A DNA stretch of 32,555 nucleotides from CAUZFZ01 sp963579025 (GTDB taxonomy: Bacteria > Planctomycetota > Planctomycetia > Planctomycetales > Planctomycetaceae): the NCBI GenBank assembly GCA_963579025.1, contig CAUZFZ010000128.1:1-32555 (forward strand), written 5' to 3'. A program made the position numbers and the translations under genes. Of the stretch, positions 24,356 through 32,555 are shown in pieces. Position 1 is the first letter of the stretch. Each line of letters begins with the position of its first letter. The notes under the pieces are model-generated. The model made no database searches, was not told where the DNA came from, and saw only the letters and a program-made list of their open reading frames with translations.

Positions 24356-27300
24356 CTATGCACTCTTTCGCTGTTGCTTTGCTTTTTGCAATTCTTCCCG
24401 GACCGTTGGCAGCAACTTACGGGCTTCCGTCTGAATGGCCGGGTCTCCGTCGGGCAAATCGTTCACGATGCGCGACAGAGCCCGCTCCGCGTCTTCCCAA
24501 TGTTTCAGCTTCATGTAGATCCGTGCGGCCTCCAAGCAGGAGAAATCCCGCACGAAGGTCGACATGCTTTGTTCCAGATACTCCAGCGCCCGCGCTTCGT
24601 TCGGTTCTGACCCGGACATCGCCTGCAGGGCCAGGCGGTAACACGCATCGGCTTTTACGTCTTCGTAGGTCTCACCGGCGACCAGTGCTTCAAGAGTGGC
24701 CACGCCCGCACTCACCTTGTCCTGGGCCTTTTGTGCGACGGCGTGGCAGTAATCCATGCGATGTCGCCGCGAGGAATCGGGCCACTCGTTAACAAACTGC
24801 TGGTGCAGCAGCGCCAGGTCGCCCCACTGCTGCGTGCGGATGTACCCCTCTGCGACCAGAGTGCAGACCTCTTCAGTGGCGGCGAAATCGGCGTGCTGTT
24901 GCACGACCACTTCCAGTGCCGGAATTGCGGCAGGGAAATTTCGCAGTTCCCAGTGGCTCTTGCCGAGCATGTACAAGGCCTGTGGCCGCACCTTGCGTGC
25001 CTGGTAATCCTCATCGGTCAGGAACGGGTCCAGTACTTCGGCGCAGCGGTCGTAGAAGCCCTGCTGCCAGTACCAGTATCCCAGCGAATAGCGGACGTTG
25101 CCCTGATCCAGGCCATCTGGCACTGGCTCACGAATACCATTCCATGTGAGCTTCTCCTGTCGCAATCGCTTCTCAACCGGGACGGGGATCGGCTTATCGT
25201 CGTCGTTCAGGTCGTTACTGCCGTACTCGTCGAGTAGTGTTGCGTAGGCGCGAATCGCTGCGGGAAAGCGGCCATCTTTGCCCGCGTGGAATCCCACCTG
25301 CTGCAGCGTCGAGATCCGAAAACGGCTGTTTCGCAAGCCGTCTATGTACGCCTCGGTGTGATTCACCATGCGTCCGATTTCACCCAGCGTCGTGTACTCA
25401 CGCAGAAGTGCATAGTGAGCGATGTCGTACATGGGATCTGGCCCGCGTGAATAATCCGGTTTCCTCGTCCGCGGATCGACGGGATAACGCGGGAAGTGCT
25501 TCAGGTATTGCTCGAACACACGAGCGGCCAGTTCGGACTGTCCGGCCTTCGAGAAGTATTCGCCGGACTTCAGCATCGCGGCCTTCGCATGCTTGCGGCC
25601 CAGTCCCTGTTTCACCCAGGGATGAAACGACTTCGGAAATGCGTCACCGCGAAAGTCCAGCGATTTGTTCACGACTCGCGTCCACAGCGCTTCCGCCATT
25701 CGTGAATAGGCAAGCTTGCGGGCGTCGTCGCTCTGCCTCGCTTCGGCATCGAGCTTGCCTAGTTCGAGCGACAGCCAATACTGCGCCTCCGCGACGTGCG
25801 GGTTGCCCTGCGCGAAATTCTCGACCATCCATTGATAGGTCTTGACCATGTTGTCGTGATGACCCTGAACGAACCACGCGTGCGCGATTCGTGCCTGAGC
25901 CAGATGCACACGCTTTACGGCATCGTCAATCTTCTTTGGCTGCCATGGTTTCTGCAGCAGGTTTCCGGCGGGAGTCTGCGAGGGGCCGTAGGCTCGCACG
26001 TAAGTCTCGAAGGCCTTCGCGGCGGCCGAGTAGTTCTTCTGCATGTAGTACAACTCGCCCAGGTAGTAGCGAGCTTCTTTGGCAAGCACGGGCTGATCCG
26101 CCGAGTCAGCCAGTTGCTGACACATGGCGATGGAACTGCCAAGCAGATCACTGGTCTCTGCCCGAGTGACCAGACTGCGGAGATAATCGACAGTCTGCCG
26201 CTGCAGAGCCTCGTCCTCGGGCTTGTCCGCAAGCCGCCTCTGCGAGATGTCCATCAGCTCGTCGTAGGCCTTGACCGCAGTCGCTGACTGGCCGGCCCGT
26301 TCGGCGACCAGAGCAAGGTTCTCTAGTGTCGGGACGCGCAACGTGTCGTGGTTGCGAGGCAGCAATTGCAACGCTGACTGAAACGAGTCAATCGCCGATT
26401 GCATCTGCTTAAGCTCGGTCCCGTTGAAATAGACATTCCCAATCTGACCCAGGACGTACGCTTTCAAATCCCCGCTGGCAAATACGCTGTCCGGATACCT
26501 CGTCAGCAGTTCGCGATACTGGTCCGCAATCGCAACCGGAACGGCTCCCCGACGTTTCAGAGCCTGGTTGAGTTGCCGATCGAGCAGCATCACCTCAGCT
26601 TCGGCGGATGCAGCCGTGCCCGGGTTCTCTTCAATCTTCTTTTTAATCAGGTCAATGTCCGAAGTGCTGAAGGCTCCGATGGCCGTGGCTTCATCCAATG
26701 CCGCCTGACATTCAAGAATCCGGCCGAGCACGTTCATCCCCGTGCCCAGTGCACGCAAGGCGACGTAATGCTCCAGAGCGGCTCCATAGTTCTCGTTCAG
26801 GAAGTGATGCTCACCGACTTTGAAGTGGCACTGTTCGAGCACCTGCTTCGTACGCTCGCCGCGTGAACTGCGAGACAATTGGATCGTCTGTTCGAAACGA
26901 CTGATGGCGCCGCTCTTATCGTCGAGGTCTGATTCGTGAATTGTTGCAGCAAGGAACATGGCTTCGGTCGCCAGCCCGTCACGATTCGCCTTGCCATCCT
27001 TCGTGAGGTTCTCCAGCGTTTGAACGGCCTTCGAGTGGTCGGCCTGATCGTGATAACACAGCGCCACGATGTACCGGCCAGATATGGCCTCAAACGAATC
27101 GGCGAAACCTGTCCTCAACTGCTGACACAAGGCGATCGATTCGTCGTACTTCTTCTGTTCCCGCAGCAGTTGAGCCAGCCGGAAGATCAGTCCGGGAATC
27201 TGCTTGTTATTGGGATAGCTGCGAGCAAGTCCTTGTACTGAGTCAACCGAACGATCCAGTTCACCGACTTTCAACCACAGCATGGCGAGCTTGTAGAACG

Positions 27301-27817
27301 CATCCTCAGCCAGCAGCGAACCGTCCTTCCCTTTCAGGATGTTGAACTTCGCAGCAGCTTCTTCGTACTTGCCAAGGACCGCATACCAGCCTCCTGAAAG
27401 GTTCAGAACTTCATCCTCATACAGACCGGCGCCCTCGCCCAACACGGCTTCATAAACAGCCACGGCCCTCTGATAGTCCTTCAGTGCGGCGTATTGCTTA
27501 CCCAGCATGAAGAACGCTTCGCCGCGGTTCCGAAATCGTTTCTGATCCGACTGCACGACCACCTTGAGCTGTGCAATTGACTCCTCAATCTGCCCCAGTC
27601 CGTCGAGACACTTCGCCAGCCGGTAATGAGCCGCCAGCAACTGCGTGTGTTTCGGATGCTCTTTAATGAACTGCTGAAACAGCTTTGACGCTTCAACCAG
27701 GTTTCCCGATCGCTCAAGTCGTTGCGCATTGGCCAGCAACTGCTCCGGCGTATCGGCGGCGAACGCCAGCGTCGCCGTGTGACAGGTCAGGAGAAAAAGG
27801 AACACTGATGACCGCAT
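24356..27817 (-). CDS. Giant exported TPR-repeat protein
   Basis: 1153 aa. A signal peptide is clear from the chosen start (MRSSVFLFLLTCHTATLAFA, cut near AFAAD). The rest is almost entirely helical TPR-type repeats, e.g. AAHYRLAKCLDGLGQIEESI, EAFFMLGKQYAALKDYQRAV, EARYYLGELYYMQKNYSAAA and ALYMLGKSHWELRNFPAAIP. No catalytic motif was seen, so it is likely a periplasmic scaffold. ATG 27817 is preferred to the TTG at 27832 because it gives the cleaner signal peptide. It begins 37 bp after the DUF5615 gene and is followed by the ExbB/ExbD pair, so all are probably co-transcribed. The layout recalls YbgF/CpoB-like TPR proteins that accompany Tol-Pal motors, but at several times their size. Confidence 0.9.
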   Translation of the reverse strand: MRSSVFLFLLTCHTATLAFAADTPEQLLANAQRLERSGNLVEASKLFQQFIKEHPKHTQLLAAHYRLAKCLDGLGQIEESIAQLKVVVQSDQKRFRNRGEAFFMLGKQYAALKDYQRAVAVYEAVLGEGAGLYEDEVLNLSGGWYAVLGKYEEAAAKFNILKGKDGSLLAEDAFYKLAMLWLKVGELDRSVDSVQGLARSYPNNKQIPGLIFRLAQLLREQKKYDESIALCQQLRTGFADSFEAISGRYIVALCYHDQADHSKAVQTLENLTKDGKANRDGLATEAMFLAATIHESDLDDKSGAISRFEQTIQLSRSSRGERTKQVLEQCHFKVGEHHFLNENYGAALEHYVALRALGTGMNVLGRILECQAALDEATAIGAFSTSDIDLIKKKIEENPGTAASAEAEVMLLDRQLNQALKRRGAVPVAIADQYRELLTRYPDSVFASGDLKAYVLGQIGNVYFNGTELKQMQSAIDSFQSALQLLPRNHDTLRVPTLENLALVAERAGQSATAVKAYDELMDISQRRLADKPEDEALQRQTVDYLRSLVTRAETSDLLGSSIAMCQQLADSADQPVLAKEARYYLGELYYMQKNYSAAAKAFETYVRAYGPSQTPAGNLLQKPWQPKKIDDAVKRVHLAQARIAHAWFVQGHHDNMVKTYQWMVENFAQGNPHVAEAQYWLSLELGKLDAEARQSDDARKLAYSRMAEALWTRVVNKSLDFRGDAFPKSFHPWVKQGLGRKHAKAAMLKSGEYFSKAGQSELAARVFEQYLKHFPRYPVDPRTRKPDYSRGPDPMYDIAHYALLREYTTLGEIGRMVNHTEAYIDGLRNSRFRISTLQQVGFHAGKDGRFPAAIRAYATLLDEYGSNDLNDDDKPIPVPVEKRLRQEKLTWNGIREPVPDGLDQGNVRYSLGYWYWQQGFYDRCAEVLDPFLTDEDYQARKVRPQALYMLGKSHWELRNFPAAIPALEVVVQQHADFAATEEVCTLVAEGYIRTQQWGDLALLHQQFVNEWPDSSRRHRMDYCHAVAQKAQDKVSAGVATLEALVAGETYEDVKADACYRLALQAMSGSEPNEARALEYLEQSMSTFVRDFSCLEAARIYMKLKHWEDAERALSRIVNDLPDGDPAIQTEARKLLPTVREELQKAKQQRKSA

Positions 27818-27854
27818 AAGATTCGTGCTCAACTTCTGGCAGAGCCAAGATCTG

Positions 27855-28205
27855 CTACTTCAATGGGAGATGAATCACACAGTTCGTGAGTTCAGCCGGC
27901 TCGAAACACAACAGCAGGAGTTCAAGGTCCTCAATCAATTGCCCGATTCCCGGTCCTTGCTGATGTGCGTAAACAAGACCCGGAAAGTGGTTCCCGCCAC
28001 TCTGCCAGCCCGCTGCAATCGCGAGCAGATCGTCGTCCTGAGAAAACAGAACTCGCCCCAATTCTGTGGCACGAGCAAGGAGTGCCTTGTCGTCAAGCTC
28101 TCTGGTTCCATCGTCCTGACTAGTGACGACATCGACGCCGCGTCGCCTGAGTGCATCAGTTACAGCCGATGGAACGTGGACGTCCATGTAAAGCCGATTG
28201 GCCAT
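27855..28205 (-). CDS. DUF5615 PIN-like nuclease, toxin-like (second copy)
   Basis: 116 aa with the same acidic layout as the copy at 16103-16474: Asp8 in LYMDVHVP and Asp57-Asp59 in FSQDDDL, with a DDKAL block around residue 38. The fold should be PIN-like and could cleave RNA. The start ATG lies one base after the DUF433 stop. Unusually, the pair sits between two giant TPR genes of an ExbB/ExbD operon, all on the same strand. Residues beyond about 80 differ from the first copy, so this is a distant paralogue and not a recent duplication. Confidence 0.87.
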   Translation of the reverse strand: MANRLYMDVHVPSAVTDALRRRGVDVVTSQDDGTRELDDKALLARATELGRVLFSQDDDLLAIAAGWQSGGNHFPGLVYAHQQGPGIGQLIEDLELLLLCFEPAELTNCVIHLPLK

Positions 28206-28206
28206 T

Positions 28207-28521
28207 TCAGGCCTCCCGGTCGTTTCTTCTACGCATCAGCTCTTCGCGCGACACCGGTTGTGACGTCGAACGGCCATTCAACGTGGCCGCCGATTCCCTC
28301 ATCTGCGTGACCATTTCGGCATAATGATCATAGAAGAAGGTCAGCGCCGAATAGACTTCACCCGGACTAAGATCCGTGTGCTGCCGCAGCAGCTCATCCG
28401 CCGACCAGCCATGATGATAGTGCTCAGTAGCGAGATGCTGGACGGTGTAGCGAGTTGTCCCGATCCGGGCGGCGCCGGTGGCGTCGAACGTCAGATGTGG
28501 ATAGACAGTTGAGGCACTCAT
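28207..28521 (-). CDS. DUF433 protein, antitoxin-like (second copy)
   Basis: 104 aa. The DUF433 core is present but variant: YPHLTFDATGAARIGTTRYTV, HGWSADELLRQHTDLSPGEVYSALTFFYDH. A C-terminal tail (SREELMRRRNDREA) goes beyond the 75-aa first copy and might contact the toxin. AGGA 7 bases before ATG 28519-28521 supports this start; an earlier ATG at 28563 is possible but adds only polar residues. It begins about 50 bp after the stop of the upstream giant TPR gene and ends one base before the DUF5615 gene. Confidence 0.85.
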   Translation of the reverse strand: MSASTVYPHLTFDATGAARIGTTRYTVQHLATEHYHHGWSADELLRQHTDLSPGEVYSALTFFYDHYAEMVTQMRESAATLNGRSTSQPVSREELMRRRNDREA

Positions 28522-28571
28522 ACACTCATCCTGATCTGATTCATTGCCTGAAACAAGCTCCATCGAATTCT

Positions 28572-31500
28572 CTAATCTGCAGAGTCTTTCTTCTTCTTCT
28601 TTGCTGCTGTTTTTCTCGCAGCGGCCTCGTTTGCGAATCTGGTGTAGTCGTCATCCAGCTCGATCCGACGCACATACGGGGATTCCGGATACCGCTCGAT
28701 CAGTTGAGCGAATCGGTTGCCGGCCAGTTGCGGCTGCTTCAATCGTAACCAGCATTGAGCCAGAGCATACGTGCCGCGCACGACCGAATCCGTCGACGGA
28801 TTGGTGAACAGCAGATGTTCGAATGCCTCACGGGCGGCGTCCGTATCGCCGTCAGCCATGTGGACCTCGCCCAACTGGTATCCCGCCTGCCCCGCCAGCG
28901 CTTCATCCGGTGAAGTGGTTGCGCCTCGCAGTTTCTCCTTCGCGGCAGCTCGGCGGTCCTTCTGCAGATCGACCTGCGCCAGCACATAGTAGATCCACGT
29001 TGCCTTCGCGAAATGTGATGGCGACAACCGGCCGCGTTCCTCATCACTCAGGTTTTCATATTGAGTGATGTACTGCAGATCGGCTTTCGGATACTCAATC
29101 TCCTTGACCTGTCGGAGTTCGAACTTCAGCAGCCACGCCATTTGTCTGGCTGCGAACTCACGCAAAGGATTCACCTGTTCGCGCTCCAATGTCGCGTACT
29201 GACTGAGCGCTTCGGGACGCTCCCCAAGCCGATACAGAGTGAGCGCGTATCCCTCGCGGATAGCCAGTCGATCTGCCGGCGTCACCGCGGCTTCCAATGC
29301 CTGCCGGAAGAAGATTCTCGCCTTTTCATAGTTCGCCATGTCGAAGTACAGCCCGGCGATCTCCGCATCCAGGCGGAACTTCTCGACCGAATCGCCGGCG
29401 ACCTGGCGGAACTGTTCGAGCATCGCCAGGGCTTTGCCGTAATCCTTCAAACCTCGATAGATGTCGATCATCAGACGATAGGTGTCGCCGCGGCGGCTGG
29501 TGTCGGGATAGCGGTCCAACAGGATTTCGCAGTTCTCCAGAGCCTGCTGCATCAGCGTGTCTTTCTGATACGACGACGCCATGCGGTAGTACGCCTTCTC
29601 GGCGATTGCTGGATCGGCGTTCTCGATGCGCAGCGCGAGTTCGTTCTCATCCAGAACGCGGTAAAGCAGGTCCCAGGCAGACAGGTCACGAAACGAGCCG
29701 AAGTTCAGCGTCTGGTCGAGTCCCCGAGCGGATGCGTCCAGCGAAAACTCCACGTGCGTGTTGAATCGCAGGAAGTCGGTGAATTGACGGAGCGTCGTCT
29801 CACGAAAGTCACCCTGAACCGTGGGCAACATGGAAAACTGCATCTCGTAACTGAGCGTTTTGAACAGCTCGCCCTTCGGCGCAAGTGGAGCGGTCGCTTC
29901 TGCGTCCTCTCTTGTTGTCTCATTTTGTGTATCGAGATCCGCAGGACGTGAGCGGGACACAAGCACTAGCCGCTCCGCCGCAGCGCGTTGGTAGTACTGA
30001 CACGCGTCGCGGAAATTGCGGTCATTCTCAAATGCCCAGCCAACCCAGAAGCACGCGTTGCGGTAATTGGGATACTCTGGCCCGTCGAACACTTTGAGGT
30101 ATTCACGGAGCACGATCTTCATCCGCCCGTATTCTTTCTGGCTGTAGAAATCCAGCGCGAGTTGAAACAGTGATCGTTCGGCGAACTCGCTGCGAGGATT
30201 GATCTGGCGAATCTTGCTGTATTGAGCCAGTCCCGCTTCGAACAGTTCGGCCGCCTGCGGACGCTGCACGATTTCGTACTCAAGCCCGAGGTCCTTCAGT
30301 ACGCTTGCCAGGACGTCATGACAGCGCCGGTCCTGTCGCGAGTTGATACCGGGAAAGTCCTTGTACTGCGTTGCCAGCTTATCCTCGCGATCGAGTCCGT
30401 CCGCCCACTGAATACGTGTCTGCGAGATTTCTTCCATTCGCTCCATGATGCGGTACAGCGTGATCTCATAGCTGCCTCTCCCGAAGGCTTTTTCAAACGA
30501 ACCGTAATTGCGACTCAAGGGCGCAAAGCGTTGCCTTCGCTCGGCTGCCTGATCGATCGAATAGATTTCGACAATCCGCGACACCGCCTGTGACTCGTTG
30601 TCTTTTGGCTCTGCCAGTGAAACAGTCGGTTTCGCTCCGGTCAGACCGAGATCAAATACGAGTCGGTGCTTCTTCAGATCCAGAATGCGTTCGAGTGCTT
30701 CCTTCACGGTGTAAGTCTTCGGTGGCAGATCAACTCGCTTGTCTCGCAGGTACGCTCCGATCCAGTTTCGCTTCGCGTCAGCAATCCACACAAAGGGGAT
30801 GCCGGACTTCGTAGAAACTTCACGCAGCGCGTCGGATGCTCGAATCTTCTTACCGCCGTTAGGCAACTCAATTTTCACAGTGCGTCGAAATTGATGCCAG
30901 GTTGCCAGCAGACGATTGGCACCCAGGTCGATTACCTGTCGAGGCTGAATCATCACGGCGTATGTGACGTTTCCAGGATCCTTCAAAGACTCACGAGCTG
31001 CCTGTCCATACAGGGAACCGGCCGCAAAGTAGAGCTGCAGTCGTTGCTCCTGGGTCATCTCCTGCCCGCGATCAGCCACACCGCCATAGTGTCGAGCGGC
31101 CGGCGCAAGCTCCCCCTGATCGCGATACCACGCAGCCAGTTCCAGTGCGAGTTTCTGAAACCGCGCGTCATTCCCGTAATCAGATTCGAGTTTTTCGAAC
31201 TCCTGTTCGGCGGCTTTACGTGACTCCTCATCGCCGCTCTTGAACATCGCCTCAACCAGTCCGAGCCGGATCTGTTTGACGAGCGCGAGTTCTTTGGGAT
31301 CAACCAGTTCCCGAGCCTGCCCAAAGTACTTCGCTGCAACGGCCGCCGTCGCTCCCTCGATTCGCGTCGGTACCACCTGTTCTTCACTCAACCGTTCGAG
31401 TGAACCGAGTTCGCTTTGAGCACGGTAATACGACGTTTCGGCCCGTAGTGCCTGCCAGTCCGCGGCATCGAAACCCTGCCCCTGAAAGACCTGCTCATCG

Positions 31501-32336
31501 AGCAGCCGGTCGCATGCCGCGGCACACGCCGCAAAGTCCGGAGGCTTCACGATCTTGCCACTCTTCTCGTCGTTAACTTGCCGAGCGTACTCGCGGATAA
31601 GGCTGATCAACGCCTGAGCACCCGGCACCGTCCCCGGCTGCTGCGCGGCAATCCTGATCCACAGTTCCAGCTTCTCGTCACCACTCAGCGCGAAGCTGAC
31701 GTCGTAGCCGCGACTCTGCAGCTTGTCGACGTGCGGTTTCGCTTCCTTCACCTCCGGTGCCAGCGGGTAGTCGGTAAACAGTCGATGAAAAATCGTCGAC
31801 GCCTGCTGCAGCAGTTCTTTCTCGCGAGCCGAGTCATCAGTACTTTCGGCCTGTTCCAGATAGATCATCCCGATCGCGTACAGCGCGTGCGGTTCATGCT
31901 CCGGAGATTCGAACAGAGCCTGATAGGCCTTCAGAGCTGTTGAGAGCAACCCACGTTCGCGGCGTGCATCACCGAGGACTCGTTGCGCCTGCACGTAGTT
32001 CTTCGATTCTTCATCAACCCGCGTCAGCGCGTGCTCGACCTGTGTGAAGTCACCATCCGGTCGCGAGTATTCAGCCAGACCAAGGACCAGATACATGTCT
32101 GACTTGATGGCCGAATCCGTGACGGTCGTGATGAAGTCCTTCGCCGTCAGCGTACTGATCGCTCGCGGAAAGTCGCGACGGTCATAATGCAGCTTGGCGA
32201 GCATCAGTCGCGCCCGCTGAATCGACTCCGTGTGATAACGCACGTTTTCCAGCCACTTAATTGCCTCGCCCGTGCGTTTGGCGGTCATCTCGATCGTGCC
32301 AAGCTGCAGTGCCGCGTTGTCGTGTGTCTCTTTCAT
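28572..32336 (-). CDS. Giant TPR protein with three STN-like segments (N-terminus uncertain)
   Basis: At least 1254 aa. TPR-like helices fill about 10-470 and 700-1250, with a Lys-rich end (KTAAKKKKKDSAD). Between and among them are three segments with the pattern of STN/secretin N-terminal domains, numbered from the TTG at 32339: about 500-563 (IRASDALREVSTKSGIPFVW; KTYTVKEALERILDLKKHRL), 627-692 (ISQTRIQWADGLD; RRCHDVLASVLKDLGLEYEI) and 848-907 (FLRFNTHVEFSLDAS; DLSAWDLLYRVLDENELAL). STN domains in known systems contact partner proteins in the periplasm. ATG 32336 is the first standard start, but the frame is open and protein-like up to 32528 (TETGPLEKARGVYQRIVYT) without any ATG or GTG, and no signal peptide is seen. 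The true 5' end is probably upstream, perhaps beyond the window or behind a frameshift. Confidence 0.85.
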   Translation of the reverse strand: MKETHDNAALQLGTIEMTAKRTGEAIKWLENVRYHTESIQRARLMLAKLHYDRRDFPRAISTLTAKDFITTVTDSAIKSDMYLVLGLAEYSRPDGDFTQVEHALTRVDEESKNYVQAQRVLGDARRERGLLSTALKAYQALFESPEHEPHALYAIGMIYLEQAESTDDSAREKELLQQASTIFHRLFTDYPLAPEVKEAKPHVDKLQSRGYDVSFALSGDEKLELWIRIAAQQPGTVPGAQALISLIREYARQVNDEKSGKIVKPPDFAACAAACDRLLDEQVFQGQGFDAADWQALRAETSYYRAQSELGSLERLSEEQVVPTRIEGATAAVAAKYFGQARELVDPKELALVKQIRLGLVEAMFKSGDEESRKAAEQEFEKLESDYGNDARFQKLALELAAWYRDQGELAPAARHYGGVADRGQEMTQEQRLQLYFAAGSLYGQAARESLKDPGNVTYAVMIQPRQVIDLGANRLLATWHQFRRTVKIELPNGGKKIRASDALREVSTKSGIPFVWIADAKRNWIGAYLRDKRVDLPPKTYTVKEALERILDLKKHRLVFDLGLTGAKPTVSLAEPKDNESQAVSRIVEIYSIDQAAERRQRFAPLSRNYGSFEKAFGRGSYEITLYRIMERMEEISQTRIQWADGLDREDKLATQYKDFPGINSRQDRRCHDVLASVLKDLGLEYEIVQRPQAAELFEAGLAQYSKIRQINPRSEFAERSLFQLALDFYSQKEYGRMKIVLREYLKVFDGPEYPNYRNACFWVGWAFENDRNFRDACQYYQRAAAERLVLVSRSRPADLDTQNETTREDAEATAPLAPKGELFKTLSYEMQFSMLPTVQGDFRETTLRQFTDFLRFNTHVEFSLDASARGLDQTLNFGSFRDLSAWDLLYRVLDENELALRIENADPAIAEKAYYRMASSYQKDTLMQQALENCEILLDRYPDTSRRGDTYRLMIDIYRGLKDYGKALAMLEQFRQVAGDSVEKFRLDAEIAGLYFDMANYEKARIFFRQALEAAVTPADRLAIREGYALTLYRLGERPEALSQYATLEREQVNPLREFAARQMAWLLKFELRQVKEIEYPKADLQYITQYENLSDEERGRLSPSHFAKATWIYYVLAQVDLQKDRRAAAKEKLRGATTSPDEALAGQAGYQLGEVHMADGDTDAAREAFEHLLFTNPSTDSVVRGTYALAQCWLRLKQPQLAGNRFAQLIERYPESPYVRRIELDDDYTRFANEAAARKTAAKKKKKDSAD

Positions 32337-32555
32337 CAATGACGCTGCTGGACGACTGGCCTGCTGATTCTTCGAGATCGCGTCCCGGTACGTATAGACG
32401 ATGCGCTGGTAGACGCCTCGGGCCTTTTCAAGGGGTCCAGTCTCTGTGGGGCGCGGATTATGCGGCGGTTTTTGCAGCGTGGGAGCTGTTTTCTCCGTAA
32501 GGTCGCAGTCCGGCGGGATAGGCGGCCCTCAGAGTTGCCCCGTAGGTGGCGCTCC

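Overview
The window reads as a chromosomal segment of a planctomycete (Planctomycetota, probably Planctomycetales). The case is the gene set rather than one marker: a Tat-exported DUF1501 protein, a di-haem cytochrome lipoprotein, Hanks-type Ser/Thr kinases fused to large sensor modules, a kinase followed by the membrane helix and 'KDG...EIKVPEGSKVEI' segment typical of planctomycete kinase-LRR proteins, a small prepilin-like protein of a planctomycete type, very large TPR proteins next to ExbB/ExbD, and many short palindromic repeats in the intergenic DNA. No rRNA, tRNA, IS transposase, prophage or CRISPR array was seen.

Layout. 42-2647 (-): a TIR-NTPase-TPR (STAND/NLR-like) gene split by an apparent one-base frameshift, with an ECF sigma factor just upstream (2754-3461, -). 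3568-4503 (-): M28 metallopeptidase. 4562-4765 (+): a protein-like orphan reading-frame fragment. 4845-9071 (+): a 1408-aa kinase / degenerate cyclase-homology / AAA-type ATPase / TPR sensor, followed on the same strand by a catalase-like haem protein (9224-10381) and a patatin-like lipase (10436-11410), then palindromic repeats, one of them terminator-like. 11599-15754 (-): di-haem c-type cytochrome lipoprotein and DUF1501 protein. 15879-17913 (+): a DUF433/DUF5615 toxin-antitoxin-like pair and asnS. 17940-18066: nested hairpin repeats. 18322-20873 (+): a kinase-TM-LRR gene, again split by an apparent frameshift. 20956-20984: convergent terminator. 21062-21367 (-): prepilin-like protein. 21368-22170: repeat-rich, gene-free DNA. 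22171-32555 (-): a long apparent operon, in transcription order TPR protein with three STN-like segments, DUF433, DUF5615, a second TPR protein, ExbB/TolQ-like protein with a long Ala/Pro tail, ExbD/TolR-like protein.

How the parts may work together. The 22-32.5 kb block looks like a proton-motive-force-driven envelope machine: ExbB/ExbD supply the motor and the two giant TPR proteins (one with a signal peptide, one with STN-like segments of the kind that contact secretins or TonB systems) would be periplasmic scaffold or load. A DUF433/DUF5615 pair sits inside this operon. The kinase-ATPase-TPR giant with the catalase-like and patatin-like genes downstream suggests a signalling gene beside a lipid / lipid-hydroperoxide cassette. 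These links are inferences from order, strand and spacing.

Two genes, possibly three, have the right domains in two frames. The two clear cases each fit a single missing base, so either the assembly carries indels or several large repeat-domain genes are decaying. All functional claims come from reading translations and motifs by eye; no database search was run.
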